Shown here: one piece after another, positions 10,676 to 18,495 of the stretch
How positions within the stretch are numbered: the first letter of the stretch is position 1
How the letters are laid out: each line of letters opens with the position of its first letter
Assembly: GCA_907163375.1 (NCBI GenBank)
Contig: CAJQUW010000521.1
Coordinates: 1-64,000 of the forward strand
DNA: 64,000 nucleotides
Source of the DNA: Prostheceraeus crozeri
Lineage: Eukaryota > Platyhelminthes > Polycladida > Euryleptidae
Direction: 5' to 3'
Notes under the pieces: generated by a model
The model's input: only the letters and a program-made list of their open reading frames with translations
Told to the model about the DNA's origin: nothing
Database searches by the model: none
Translations under genes and position numbers: made by a program

Positions 10676-11332
10676 TTAAGTTTCATCATATAATGTTTTA
10701 TCAAAAGATAATTTAAATTTATTTTCACTAACTATTGATTCTTCATCATCATAAATTGATTCTTCATCATCATAAATTGATTCTTCATCATCATCATAAA
10801 TTACACTTTTTGGGATTGGATACCATTCCCTGATAGGAATATCTAATTCTAAATTACATTTCTTATCTGATAATAATATAATAGAGAAAAATATTGGTCT
10901 TTGTTCTCTTTTGGAAAATTTAATAACACCACTATAATCTGAATCACTTTTAGTTTTTATTAAAGATGATAAAATTTTAAATTGATTAGATGTAAATCCT
11001 AATTTAAATTTTGTAGACCCGACACATAGTTGTCTAACAGTATCTTCAACTATACCATCATTATTATTTTCAATTGTAAGAAAATGAAATTTAGATAAAT
11101 TTTTATAATTACTAATATTTTTATAATCTTTTTTACCATTTACACCATTTTCAGATGTTTCTGAATCATCATCTATATTATCATCATCTATATTATTATC
11201 ATCTATATTATTATCATCTATATTATTATCATTATTATCATAAGATTCTTTAAGATCGGGCAAAGCCCTAGAACCTTCGGTTCGTTTATTATGATTATGG
11301 TCATTGTTAATAGTATAAGGTGTAGTCCACAT
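10676..11332 (-). CDS. Acidic unknown protein, Polinton A
   Basis: A 218-residue protein. Residues about 30-60 are a low-complexity run of Asp, Asn and Ile repeats (NNIDDNNIDDNNIDD). The middle looks globular (RQLCVGSTKFKLGFTS, FKILSSLIKTKSD, FSKREQRPIFFSIILLSD). The end repeats YDDEESI three times. A hairpin of the GC-rich family falls in frame and encodes RTEGSRALPDL. It lies just downstream of the gene at 11354-12001 on the same strand, with 21 bp between them. The two together have a length and strand pattern that could fit a split sliding-clamp-like protein, but I have no motif to support this. Function unknown. Confidence 0.5.
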   Translation of the reverse strand: MWTTPYTINNDHNHNKRTEGSRALPDLKESYDNNDNNIDDNNIDDNNIDDDNIDDDSETSENGVNGKKDYKNISNYKNLSKFHFLTIENNNDGIVEDTVRQLCVGSTKFKLGFTSNQFKILSSLIKTKSDSDYSGVIKFSKREQRPIFFSIILLSDKKCNLELDIPIREWYPIPKSVIYDDDEESIYDDEESIYDDEESIVSENKFKLSFDKTLYDET

Positions 11333-11353
11333 ATAAATTTTCTCTTGTTGAGC

Positions 11354-12001
11354 TCAACCATTTATATAAGATTTTAATAAATTAATATTTAAGTTGGAAT
11401 ATAATCCTATATACGTATCATCATCATATCTTTGGGGCATTTCTAATGTTTCTTGTTTATGAATTGTGTCTCTATAATAAACTTGACATAATAATTCTTC
11501 ATTATGTTTTTTACTCTCTATGTGAATGTTATATTGATTTTGTTCATCAACAAATAATCTTATTTTTTCTTTGGAAAAAGATTTTAATTTTTTAACTAAT
11601 TCTTTAATATTGATATAATTAATAATTTTATTTTCTATCCAATCAGTATTACTAATCGGCAAAACTGCTCTAATAAAACCGAAAACATTATTATGACCTA
11701 TTATAACCATATTTTCTTTATTTAATTCAACATAAGCTACATCATTATATTTGCTTACAATCTCCATAAATTTAATAAATGAATTACCTGGAAATAAACA
11801 ATAGTTAGTTTCTATAGAAGGTAAACCTTTAGTCTGTTCTCTAAATATTTCGGCTTGTAATTCAAACAAAAGATTAACATCTATACATGGATTATTATTA
11901 TTATTATCAAAACATTTATTTTCAAATCCCGTTGATCTCGTCGAATAAGAAGAACAGGATGATGCGGACGAATATAATTTTTTTAAATTTGGGGTTTCCA
12001 T
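11354..12001 (-). CDS. Unknown protein, possibly replication-linked, Polinton A
   Basis: A 215-residue protein after a strong AT-rich start motif. The first 45 residues are Ser- and Asn-rich and probably disordered. The rest alternates short beta-like strands and helices (DVAYVELNKENMVIIGHNNV, FGFIRAVLPISNTDW, IRLFVDEQNQYNIHIES, ELLCQVYYRD). The alternation and the position upstream of the polymerase on the same strand recall replication accessory proteins such as sliding clamps. That is inference from texture only. The frame looks whole. Confidence 0.5.
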   Translation of the reverse strand: METPNLKKLYSSASSCSSYSTRSTGFENKCFDNNNNNPCIDVNLLFELQAEIFREQTKGLPSIETNYCLFPGNSFIKFMEIVSKYNDVAYVELNKENMVIIGHNNVFGFIRAVLPISNTDWIENKIINYINIKELVKKLKSFSKEKIRLFVDEQNQYNIHIESKKHNEELLCQVYYRDTIHKQETLEMPQRYDDDTYIGLYSNLNINLLKSYING

Positions 12002-12047
12002 TTTTTTATTTTTATTAGAAAAAAATTTATTTTTTTATTGTTAAAAA

Positions 12048-12935
12048 ATGATGTTACCAAATGTTGGTGGAGGTGCATATATCCCGAATAATCGTGAATT
12101 AGAAATAGAGATAGAAAATTATATCATGAAAACTGGAGATGTTTTATCTGGTCCATTGCATCTTTCTATTCTTCCGCAACAAAATACAGAGTTAACAAAT
12201 AAACAATATGTTGATACACAAATCAATGATTTAAAAGAAAAATATATAAACGATGTTTTGGTTCCACTGATGAATGAATTGAAGTTGCTTAAACTTAATG
12301 ACAAATCATTAAACGAAAAATTATTAAAACTTGATAAAAAGGATAGAGAGCTAGAAGCAGATATAGCAAAACTTTTTAAAAAGATTTCTGAACAATCAAA
12401 AATTTTAATATTACTTTCTTTAAATTTAAAATCTGCTGTAATTAAAAATAAACATCAGATAAAAATGTTAAAAGAACAATTAGAAGATGAAATAGAAAAT
12501 CTACCTGAAAGAATTAAAAAAAATTTAAAGCAGTTACAAACAACATTCCAAAAAAGTGTTGATGAATTGAGTTCTAAAATTACTCAACAAATGAAAAAGA
12601 TGAATAGAATAATAAATGAAGTAAACTCACTTAATCAAAGAGTTGATAAAATGAAAACTCTTAAAATCAATTTAGAAAATGAATTAAAGAAAAAATTACA
12701 AGAAAACTCTAAAGAAAATAAAGAACAGTTAGATTCTGTTAAAAGACAATTAGATGTTCTTAAAATTAAGTTAAATGCTCTTAAAACGGCATTGAAGATT
12801 AATCAGCAGAAAATGCAAGTTAATAGAAAAGAAATTAAAGTACATCACACGCTGCTTGACGCAATAGATAAAGTGCAACAGTCAATTAATAAAGTTATCT
12901 CGAAGTTGTTGTCCATTCACAAACGTAAATCTTAA
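12048..12935 (+). CDS. Fibre-like coiled-coil protein with tail-fibre head motif
   Basis: A 295-residue protein. Residues about 26-65 read MKTGDVLSGPLHL, then a short spacer, then LTNKQYVDTQINDL. This is the repeat known from phage tail and receptor-binding fibres, where a 'sGdl.m.g' strand is followed by 'NKkYVD' that leads into a trimeric coiled coil. Residues 66-290 are then almost pure heptad-type helix rich in Leu, Lys and Glu. The Gly-rich start (MMLPNVGGGAYIP) could dock to a penton. It is the first plus-strand gene beside the capsid genes, divergent from 12001, with TTATTTTTTTATTGTTAAAAA before the ATG. A receptor-binding or vertex fibre role is the best inference. No separate C-terminal knob is visible. 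The frame looks whole. Confidence 0.7.
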   Translation: MMLPNVGGGAYIPNNRELEIEIENYIMKTGDVLSGPLHLSILPQQNTELTNKQYVDTQINDLKEKYINDVLVPLMNELKLLKLNDKSLNEKLLKLDKKDRELEADIAKLFKKISEQSKILILLSLNLKSAVIKNKHQIKMLKEQLEDEIENLPERIKKNLKQLQTTFQKSVDELSSKITQQMKKMNRIINEVNSLNQRVDKMKTLKINLENELKKKLQENSKENKEQLDSVKRQLDVLKIKLNALKTALKINQQKMQVNRKEIKVHHTLLDAIDKVQQSINKVISKLLSIHKRKS

Positions 12936-13030
12936 TCGGAGCGAAGCTCCTCAGGTTACTAACCAATCGGAGCGAAGCTCCTCAGGTTACTAACCAATCG
13001 GAGCGAAGCTCCTCGAGGCTTTAGCCGATC
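12934..13030. repeat. Three tandem GC-rich hairpin units
   Basis: Units of ATCGGAGCGAAGCTCCTCAG and GTTACTAACCA repeat about every 32-33 bp, starting at the stop codon of the fibre-like gene. Each has the perfect stem GGAGC/GCTCC with a GAA loop. The last unit is followed by CGAGGCTTTAGCCGATCG, another stem of the same family. Confidence 0.9.
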
Positions 13031-13070
13031 GTAAATATTTTTTCTCAAAAGTCAAATTTAATCCTAAAAA

Positions 13071-13610
13071 ATGCCTATAATTTATAAACACAATCTTAAA
13101 CATTTTGCTTCAAATCAAAAAATTGCTCATGAACCACGTATGAATCCTGTTTATCATTATGATAATAGAGAAACAGTCGGAACACAAAAGTTCCTAGGCA
13201 CCGCAGGTGCCGTTCACACGGAAGGAGCTGGGATCTTCTCTGGTATTGGTAGTATCGTTAACTTAATTAAAAATAATAAAGATTTGATTACATCTGCCGG
13301 AAAAGGAGCAGCTGCTATAGGTAGTACAGCTAGTGCAATATCAAATGCTGTCAAGTCTCAAAACGAATTAAAACAACTAGAAGCTATTCGTAAACTTAGG
13401 AATGATTCCGAAGAACTAAAAAATTTAAAAAAACTTTCAGAGGAAACAAAAAATAAAATTGCTAACATTGCTGTTGGGGAAACCTTGAGGAGCGGAGCTC
13501 CGTCTGATAGTAAACATAAGAAGAAATCAGGCGTAGCCATAAAACGTTCAATTGAACCTACGGTTCGTTCAATTGAAGAAATAAGAGGAAATGGTCTAGC
13601 AAAATTCTAA
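13071..13610 (+). CDS. Minor capsid/core protein, adenovirus pVI/pX-like, Polinton A
   Basis: A 179-residue protein. An N-terminal basic stretch is followed at about residues 52-90 by a Gly/Ala-rich hydrophobic helix (GAGIFSGIGSIVNLI, GKGAAAIGSTASAIS), then a charged helix and a basic tail. In adenoviruses and Polintons proteins of this shape line the capsid interior and help break membranes on entry. The ATG follows AATTTAATCCTAAAAA. Two GC-rich hairpins of the element lie inside the gene and encode LRSGAPSDSK and RSIEPTVRSIEE. Family membership is by layout, not by a strict motif. The frame looks whole. Confidence 0.65.
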   Translation: MPIIYKHNLKHFASNQKIAHEPRMNPVYHYDNRETVGTQKFLGTAGAVHTEGAGIFSGIGSIVNLIKNNKDLITSAGKGAAAIGSTASAISNAVKSQNELKQLEAIRKLRNDSEELKNLKKLSEETKNKIANIAVGETLRSGAPSDSKHKKKSGVAIKRSIEPTVRSIEEIRGNGLAKF

Positions 13611-13719
13611 AATTATATTTTAGCAAAACTTTTTTAGTAAAATTATTTAAGCAAAATTATTTTAGCAGAATTTTTTCTGTGTGTGAGAAAAACAAAAAGT
13701 CAAATTATTTTTTATAAAA
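13611..13719 (+). promoter_or_regulatory. AT-rich leader with repeats before the capsid gene
   Basis: Imperfect repeats of the type AGCAAAATTATTTTAGCA, ending in GTCAAATTATTTTTTATAAAA directly before the ATG. This fits the start-proximal motif seen before most genes of the element. Confidence 0.5.
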
Positions 13720-15053
13720 ATGTCTTCGCTTATCGAAAATAAATTTAGATTAGACGATCCTCCGTTCGTCAGTAATAATCAAAAAAAGAATGACTATATA
13801 AGAATTGCTATGAATCCCGGATCTTCCAGTAGAGTAAATACTGGAGGTGATTTAATTTTTGAAGTTGATAATCAGCAGAGTTATATATATTTACCTGATT
13901 CGTTTTTACATTGTGAATATTCTTTATATAGTGATGCCAATTTTACAACACCATTACCAGATACCGATAATATTGCACTAGAGAATACTTTTTTCCAAGA
14001 TTATTTACACAAATGCGTTTAGATGGTGCAACTCAAAATATAGAAACAATAAGTGATTCTCCAGGTGTAATTGATACAATGCTTAGATTTATAACAATTG
14101 GTGAAAATAATAAAAAGTATGAAATCGAAGGTTGGTTTCCTGATACTAATGATGGTATAATTGTTGATGATTTAACTTACGCTGGAACAGATGCCGCAGG
14201 AATTGCGAAAGATGTAGAAAATATTGCAAAACATTTAAATAAAACAAATAATGATGCATATAAAGAAAGACGTGAATTTAACAAGAAAAGTAAACAGACA
14301 GTTAATTGGTCATTGTCTCCATTATTCGGATATTTAGATTATGACAAAATATCATATCAATTAAAATTTAAATTAATAATTCATCGTACAGCAAATAATG
14401 AATTAATCTTTTTTGGTAAGACTGGAAAAAAAGCATATTTAAAAATTGATAGACTTGAATGGTGGATTAAGCATATTACTCCTAGTTTAGAGATTGAAAC
14501 AGCTATTGCAAAAAGATTAAATACTAACAAACCAATTCCAGTAAATTTTCTAAAGCGTACTGCTATTTCAGTAACTTTTTCCGAACAAAGATTTAACTGG
14601 CATTTTACTAGAACTGCGAATACACCAAGATATTTATTACTAACTTTTCAAAGAAATAATTCTCCAAGTTTTGATAAGAACAACAATATTTTTCATATTA
14701 ATACAATTCGAAGTTTACAAGTTTCATTAAATCAAACCCGTTATCCAATTGATCCATTAAGATTCGATGATACCAATAATCAATTTATGGAAGGATATGA
14801 TTCTTATCGAAATCTTTGTATAGAATTTGGAGTTGAACCACAATTAACTCCTGGAGATTGGAGACATTTATATCCAATTTTCTGTTTCGATTTAAGTGCA
14901 CAATCTGAAGATATTATTAAAAATGGTTGTGATGTAACAATTAATATTGAAAAGAAAGATTCCACAACTTCATTGATGGCTTATGGTTTATTGCTAGAAG
15001 ATGTAAAATATTCTATTGAAATTCTTAATGGAAAGATGACTAGGATAAGTTAA
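13720..15053 (+). pseudogene. Major capsid protein (hexon-like double jelly-roll), Polinton A, broken
   Basis: Position between pVI-like genes and many Trp- and Phe-rich strand segments mark this as the capsid protein. Recognisable parts are the N-terminal NPGSSSRVNTGGDLIFEVDN with SYIYLPDSFLHCEYSLY (compare B's FVIPGGSDDYIDLSYAML), the middle LKIDRLEWWIKHI and the end FCFDLSAQSED...VTINIEKKDSTTSLMAYGL (compare B's YAFDLTADSDIS...LDLTFKRTLPETINVLIYA). Trimers of such proteins form the icosahedral shell. The gene is broken. The ATG follows AATTATTTTTTATAAAA. Confidence 0.8.
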
Positions 15054-15238
15054 TTAAAATTTTTGATAACTTAAAATTTTTGTTAACTTAAAATTTTTTC
15101 ATAACTAGAATAGATAAAAAATTTTTGATAACTTAAAATTTTTTCATAACTAGAATAGATTAAAATTTTTTCATAACTAGAATAGATTAAAATTTTTTCA
15201 TAACTAGAATAGATTTAAATTTTTGATAACTTAAAATT
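15054..15238. repeat. AT-rich tandem repeat between capsid genes
   Basis: About six short units built from TAAAATTTTTTCATAACTAG, AATAGATT and TTTTTGATAACTTAAAA fill the gap before the next ATG. They may be multiplied copies of the promoter-like motif. Confidence 0.8.
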
Positions 15239-15250
15239 TTTTTATTAAAA

Positions 15251-15733
15251 ATGTCGCAACCGAAAAGTAATAATAATAAAACTGTTGAATTAAAATTACG
15301 TAATATTGTTGACAAAAATACACCTAAAACTATTACGATTAACAAAAAAAAGTATTACATAAGTAAACCAATGATAGAGAATATTCAATTACAAGAAAAA
15401 AAGAATGGCGGGATTCTCCCATTAATTCCCCTAATAATAGGTGGCATAGCAGCTGCAGGAAGTGTTGCAGGTGGGACAGCTGGTATTGTCCAAGCAGTAA
15501 ATAAAAATAAATCAGAGAAGGCAGCATTAGAAGAACAAAAACGTCATAATAGAGAGTTAGAGAAAGTTGCTAGGGGAGAAGGAATAGTAGATAATTTTAT
15601 TAGTAAATTAAAATTAGTTGATGAAGGAAAACGAGTTCTTAAAAATATTCTCCACAGTGTTGATGATTTAATTGAAATTAAAGAAACTAAAGATGGTTCT
15701 GGAATATATCTAAGTCCTAGTATGATTCGGTAA
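15251..15733 (+). CDS. Minor capsid/core protein, pX/pVI-like, Polinton A
   Basis: A 160-residue protein. The N-terminus is basic (LKLRNIVDKN, INKKKYYISK). Residues about 53-85 form a Gly/Ala-rich hydrophobic helix (GGILPLIPLIIGGIAAAG, SVAGGTAGIVQAV), followed by a charged helix and a short C-terminal GSGIYLSPSMIR. The pattern 'GGxLPLLxPLIxG' followed by a charged helix and a 'GxGxYL' end is usual for Polinton minor capsid or core proteins. Start preceded by AAATTTTTTTATTAAAA. Looks whole. Confidence 0.7.
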   Translation: MSQPKSNNNKTVELKLRNIVDKNTPKTITINKKKYYISKPMIENIQLQEKKNGGILPLIPLIIGGIAAAGSVAGGTAGIVQAVNKNKSEKAALEEQKRHNRELEKVARGEGIVDNFISKLKLVDEGKRVLKNILHSVDDLIEIKETKDGSGIYLSPSMIR

Positions 15734-15815
15734 TAACCTCAGGACCTTTGGTCCGATCGGCTAAAGCCTCTGAACAAAGCTCTATCGGCTAAAGCCTCAG
15801 GACCTTTGGTCCGTT
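15734..15815. repeat. GC-rich hairpin cluster after the pX-like gene
   Basis: Two units combining CGGCTAAAGCC and GGACCTTTGGTCC stems follow the stop codon. They belong to the same dispersed family. Confidence 0.85.
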
Positions 15816-15880
15816 TAGGTAAAACATTTATTTTATCTTTTAAATTTTTTTTATCTTTTAAATTTTTTTTATCTTTTAAA
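15816..15880 (+). promoter_or_regulatory. Triplicated start-proximal motif before the integrase gene
   Basis: TTTATCTTTTAAATTTTTT is present about three times in a row and ends in TTTTAAA directly at the ATG at 15881. An open frame runs through it, but its repetitive product (LSFKFFLSFK) argues that it is a leader and not protein. Confidence 0.55.
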
Positions 15881-17230
15881 ATGAATTTTACAAATTCCGA
15901 AAATTTAATTAAATTAAAAATTTCTAATTTAGATTTATTGAATTATCTATTAAACAAAAATGAAAACTCAAATTGTCAGCATATTGGAGGTGACAAGAAC
16001 AAAGTTCCATACCACTTCGGTGGTGATATACAAAAAACATTAGAAAACTTTCCTGGATTTATTTGGAGTAAATATTCGAAAGAAAAACATCTTCTTGGTC
16101 ATTCATATACCGGTCCAGGAACTCGATTAGATATAAGACTAGATGAGAATAATAATCCGAAACCAGGTGAAGAACCAATAAATAGAGTAGATGCCGCAGC
16201 TTACAGGCATGATTTAGCTTATCGAAATCATGATCTAAGTTCTCGACATGCAGCTGATAAGAAGATGATTCAAGAATTAGATAGTATTCAAAATCCTACA
16301 TTTAGAGAAAAAATTGAAAGAATGTTTGTTAAGAAAGCTTTACAAGCTAAAATATTATTAGGTCAGGGTTTAAATGAAACGACAGCTAAGCTGTCTGAGA
16401 GCAACGCTCGAACTAATAACTCTGAGAGCAACGCTCGAACCTACGCGTCCGAAATCCACAAGGAATACAGAAGGCCTAAATATTTATTGAAAGTAAAAGT
16501 ATTTAATAAAGATGATATTTGGAGTGCTGATCTTATTCATATGTCGAATGAAAGGGACTACAAATACGCATTGACCGTTATAGATTTATATACACGATAT
16601 GCTTGGGTAAAGCCTTTAAAAAATAAAAGTGGTCTATCAGTTAAATATGCGTTTGAAGAAATCTTTAAAGAAAGTAATAGAAAGCCAAGGAAATTGTTTG
16701 TTGATAAAGGGTCGGAATTTTATAACAGAAACGTTCAGCCACTATTTGAAACTGTTTATTCAACTGAAAACACTGTAAAAGCTGTAGTGATAGAAAGATT
16801 CAATCGGACGTTAAAAAATAAATTATTCAAGAAACTTACTGAGCAAAGAAATCAGAAATGGTTGAAGATATTACCAGGAATTGTAGAAGAGTACAATAAT
16901 AAAGTTCATTCTGGTATTGAAGAAACTCCAAAGAATGCTTCTGTCGACCCTGATTTGATAAGAAAAAAAATATTCGAGAATAATAATTTGAATGAGAGTA
17001 ATCCGAATTTGCAGAAACTTAAGCCGAAATTTAAAATTGGAGATAGAGTTAGAATATTTAAATATAAGAATAAATTTGAAAAAGGCTTCGTCGGATACTG
17101 GACGAAAGAGATATTTGAAATTTCTAACTTAAATCAAAGTTATCCGATTACTTACGAAATCAAAGATTTAGATGATGAAGATATCAGAGGCCGATTTTAT
17201 CAAAATGAATTACAACGAAGTGATTTTTAA
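15881..17230 (+). CDS. Phospholipase A2-like domain fused to retroviral-type integrase
   Basis: About 449 residues in one frame, looks whole. Residues 70-135 carry a parvovirus VP1-type phospholipase A2 signature: calcium loop YTGPGTRLD (about 75), catalytic pair AAYRHDLAY (about 107) and AADKKM. After a linker of repeated SESNART, residues 205-345 hold an rve integrase core with three acidic residues in WSADLIHM, FVDKGSEF and VIERFNRTLK. The tail (KIGDRVRIFKYKNKFEKG, then GRFYQNEL) is the small SH3-like domain of Polinton integrases. Integrase inserts the element into host DNA; phospholipase A2 in parvoviruses opens endosomes. Finding both in one product suggests either proteolytic separation by the protease or a double-use protein. 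The GC-rich hairpins that encode the linker may have caused the fusion. Confidence 0.88.
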   Translation: MNFTNSENLIKLKISNLDLLNYLLNKNENSNCQHIGGDKNKVPYHFGGDIQKTLENFPGFIWSKYSKEKHLLGHSYTGPGTRLDIRLDENNNPKPGEEPINRVDAAAYRHDLAYRNHDLSSRHAADKKMIQELDSIQNPTFREKIERMFVKKALQAKILLGQGLNETTAKLSESNARTNNSESNARTYASEIHKEYRRPKYLLKVKVFNKDDIWSADLIHMSNERDYKYALTVIDLYTRYAWVKPLKNKSGLSVKYAFEEIFKESNRKPRKLFVDKGSEFYNRNVQPLFETVYSTENTVKAVVIERFNRTLKNKLFKKLTEQRNQKWLKILPGIVEEYNNKVHSGIEETPKNASVDPDLIRKKIFENNNLNESNPNLQKLKPKFKIGDRVRIFKYKNKFEKGFVGYWTKEIFEISNLNQSYPITYEIKDLDDEDIRGRFYQNELQRSDF

Positions 17231-17301
17231 TTATCATTATTATTATTATTGGAACTAACGTTTCGGGAATAAAATTCCCTTGTTAGGCGTAGCCATAGAA
17301 C
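17231..17301. repeat. Intergenic GC-rich hairpins between integrase and protease
   Basis: Contains a TTATTATTATTA stretch and the stems GGGAATAAAATTCCC and GAACCTACGGTTC between two convergent genes. The last one lies at the protease gene's 3' end. Confidence 0.6.
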
Positions 17302-17760
17302 CTACGGTTCGTTCAATTCTAACATTATATCTAGAAATGGTACTCCTTTTTGTAATTTGTACAAAACGTATAAACATAATTGTCCACAATAGGTAGTTCC
17401 TGGTGTTTGAATTTGAAACGTACTGTATGTTCCCGTTCCAAGTAGTTCTGTTACTTCATTTGTAGGGGGCAAACCGTATGAATCAAAATAATAGTTCTGC
17501 TGATGATTTTTAACGCCTGCTGACCAATGTACGCCTTTTTGGTCTGAAGTGTGAAGATTGGTTACGAAATTTACAGTTATTGATGGAACTTTGTTCCGGG
17601 AACTGAAGGTTCCTGTTGGCTTATTTTTTAGGAATTGTAATTCGTCTCTCATTAGAACATGAAAATTCTTTATTCCTAATTCATTTGCGATTTTCTTTAG
17701 GTCGAAATTTGTCGTAGTTTGCGTTCCATATAATTTTAAAAACTCATTTATGTTGTTCAT
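17302..17760 (-). CDS. Adenain-like cysteine protease, Polinton A
   Basis: A 152-residue maturation protease of the adenovirus (C5) and Ulp1-like type. The catalytic residues are visible in order: His in GVHWSAGVK (about 80), Asp in YYFDSYGLPP (about 93) and Cys in GTTYCGQLCLYVL (about 124). These proteases cut capsid and core precursors during assembly. The gene is the rightmost one of the element, convergent with the integrase. The start follows AATTTTTTTATTATAAA. A hairpin of the GC-rich family in the gene encodes part of KPTGTFSSRNKV. The frame looks whole. Confidence 0.9.
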   Translation of the reverse strand: MNNINEFLKLYGTQTTTNFDLKKIANELGIKNFHVLMRDELQFLKNKPTGTFSSRNKVPSITVNFVTNLHTSDQKGVHWSAGVKNHQQNYYFDSYGLPPTNEVTELLGTGTYSTFQIQTPGTTYCGQLCLYVLYKLQKGVPFLDIMLELNEP

Positions 17761-17774
17761 TTTATAATAAAAAA

Positions 17775-17830
17775 ATTTCTTAAGGGACCCCTAGAAGTCA
17801 GAAGGGACCCCTAGAAGTTAGAAGGGAGGG
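17775..17830. repeat. Short tandem repeat AAGGGACCCCTAGAAGT
   Basis: Two to three copies of a 20-bp unit containing the GGGACCCC stem lie between the protease start and the right inverted repeat. Confidence 0.7.
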
Positions 17831-17904
17831 GGTAGTAGAACTACGTTCATATGATATTGAAGGATATATTCTTGCGGCTTCTTCCACTTTTGTTTCTTCC
17901 ACTT

Positions 17905-18489
17905 TTAAAGAAATATTATTAGTCACATGATATATTTTAAAAACCTGAAAGATGGATAAAATTCATGAATTTGAAATTCTCAACTTTTATGATTTTTGGT
18001 GTCCTTGAACGGTCATGATTTAAGCAATGAAAATTGTAATTCTCAAATTTTGAGATTCTGAACTTTTATGATTTTTTCGGTGTCCTTGAACGGTCATGAT
18101 TTTCAAAGTAAAAAAATGATCTTAATCTCAAATTTGTGATTCTTAACTTTTATGATTTTCGGTGTCCTTGAACGGTCATGATTTTGGGGGTGAAAATTGT
18201 AATTCTCAAATTTGAGATTTTGAAAAATTTGAAAATTGGGTATTTTTAAAAACGCCCAAATTTATGAATTTAGGTCTTCATAACCTGAAAAAGGGTTCAA
18301 ATTCATGAATTTATGTCGTTTTTAAAAATGCCATTTTTTGAAAAAATGGTACTTTTTGAATGGACTAAATTCATGAATTTAAGTCTTAATAACCTGAAAA
18401 AGGGTTCAAATTCACGAATTTATGTCGTTTTTAAAGATACTATGTTTTTGAATTTTATGGTGTCCTGGAACGGTCTTTTGCCCATTACT
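17905..18489 (-). repeat. Right terminal inverted repeat of Polinton A
   Basis: Reverse complement of 3-586, including the 81-bp spaced GACCGTTCAAGGACACC words. The outer end (CCATTACT) abuts the ATAATT target duplication. A Polinton B reading frame runs on by chance into the repeat and gives a false C-terminus to the gene at 18496. Confidence 0.92.
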
Positions 18490-18495
18490 ATAATT
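18490..18495. other. Target-site duplication of Polinton A (ATAATT)
   Basis: Six bases right of the element. The left copy lies outside the window except for its last two bases, TT at 1-2. Six base pairs is the known Polinton duplication length. Confidence 0.75.

Larger units (their letters stand above)
3..18489. mobile_element. Polinton A (Maverick/adintovirus-like), nested in Polinton B
   Basis: A complete-length Polinton of about 18.5 kb. It begins AGTAATGGGC and ends with the inverse, with inverted repeats of about 585 bp at both ends. The bases just right of it (18490-18495) read ATAATT; the two bases left of it (1-2) are TT, as expected for the same 6-bp duplication cut by the window edge. 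It carries the Polinton core set: protein-primed polymerase B, retroviral-type integrase, adenain-like protease, packaging ATPase, major capsid and penton-type proteins. It is much richer in A and T than its surroundings. The two inverted repeats differ only at scattered sites by eye, so the insertion seems fairly recent, although about half a dozen breaks are visible. It is a fossil copy. Confidence 0.93.

Noticed and set aside
12934-13030. Regular spacing of short repeats, considered as a CRISPR array
   Set aside because: Only three units, no distinct spacers, eukaryotic context; they are hairpins of the Polinton A family.
15881-17230. Integrase considered as part of a retrovirus or LTR element
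   Set aside because: No reverse transcriptase, gag or LTR nearby; polymerase B, capsid, protease and ATPase genes with inverted repeats identify a Polinton.
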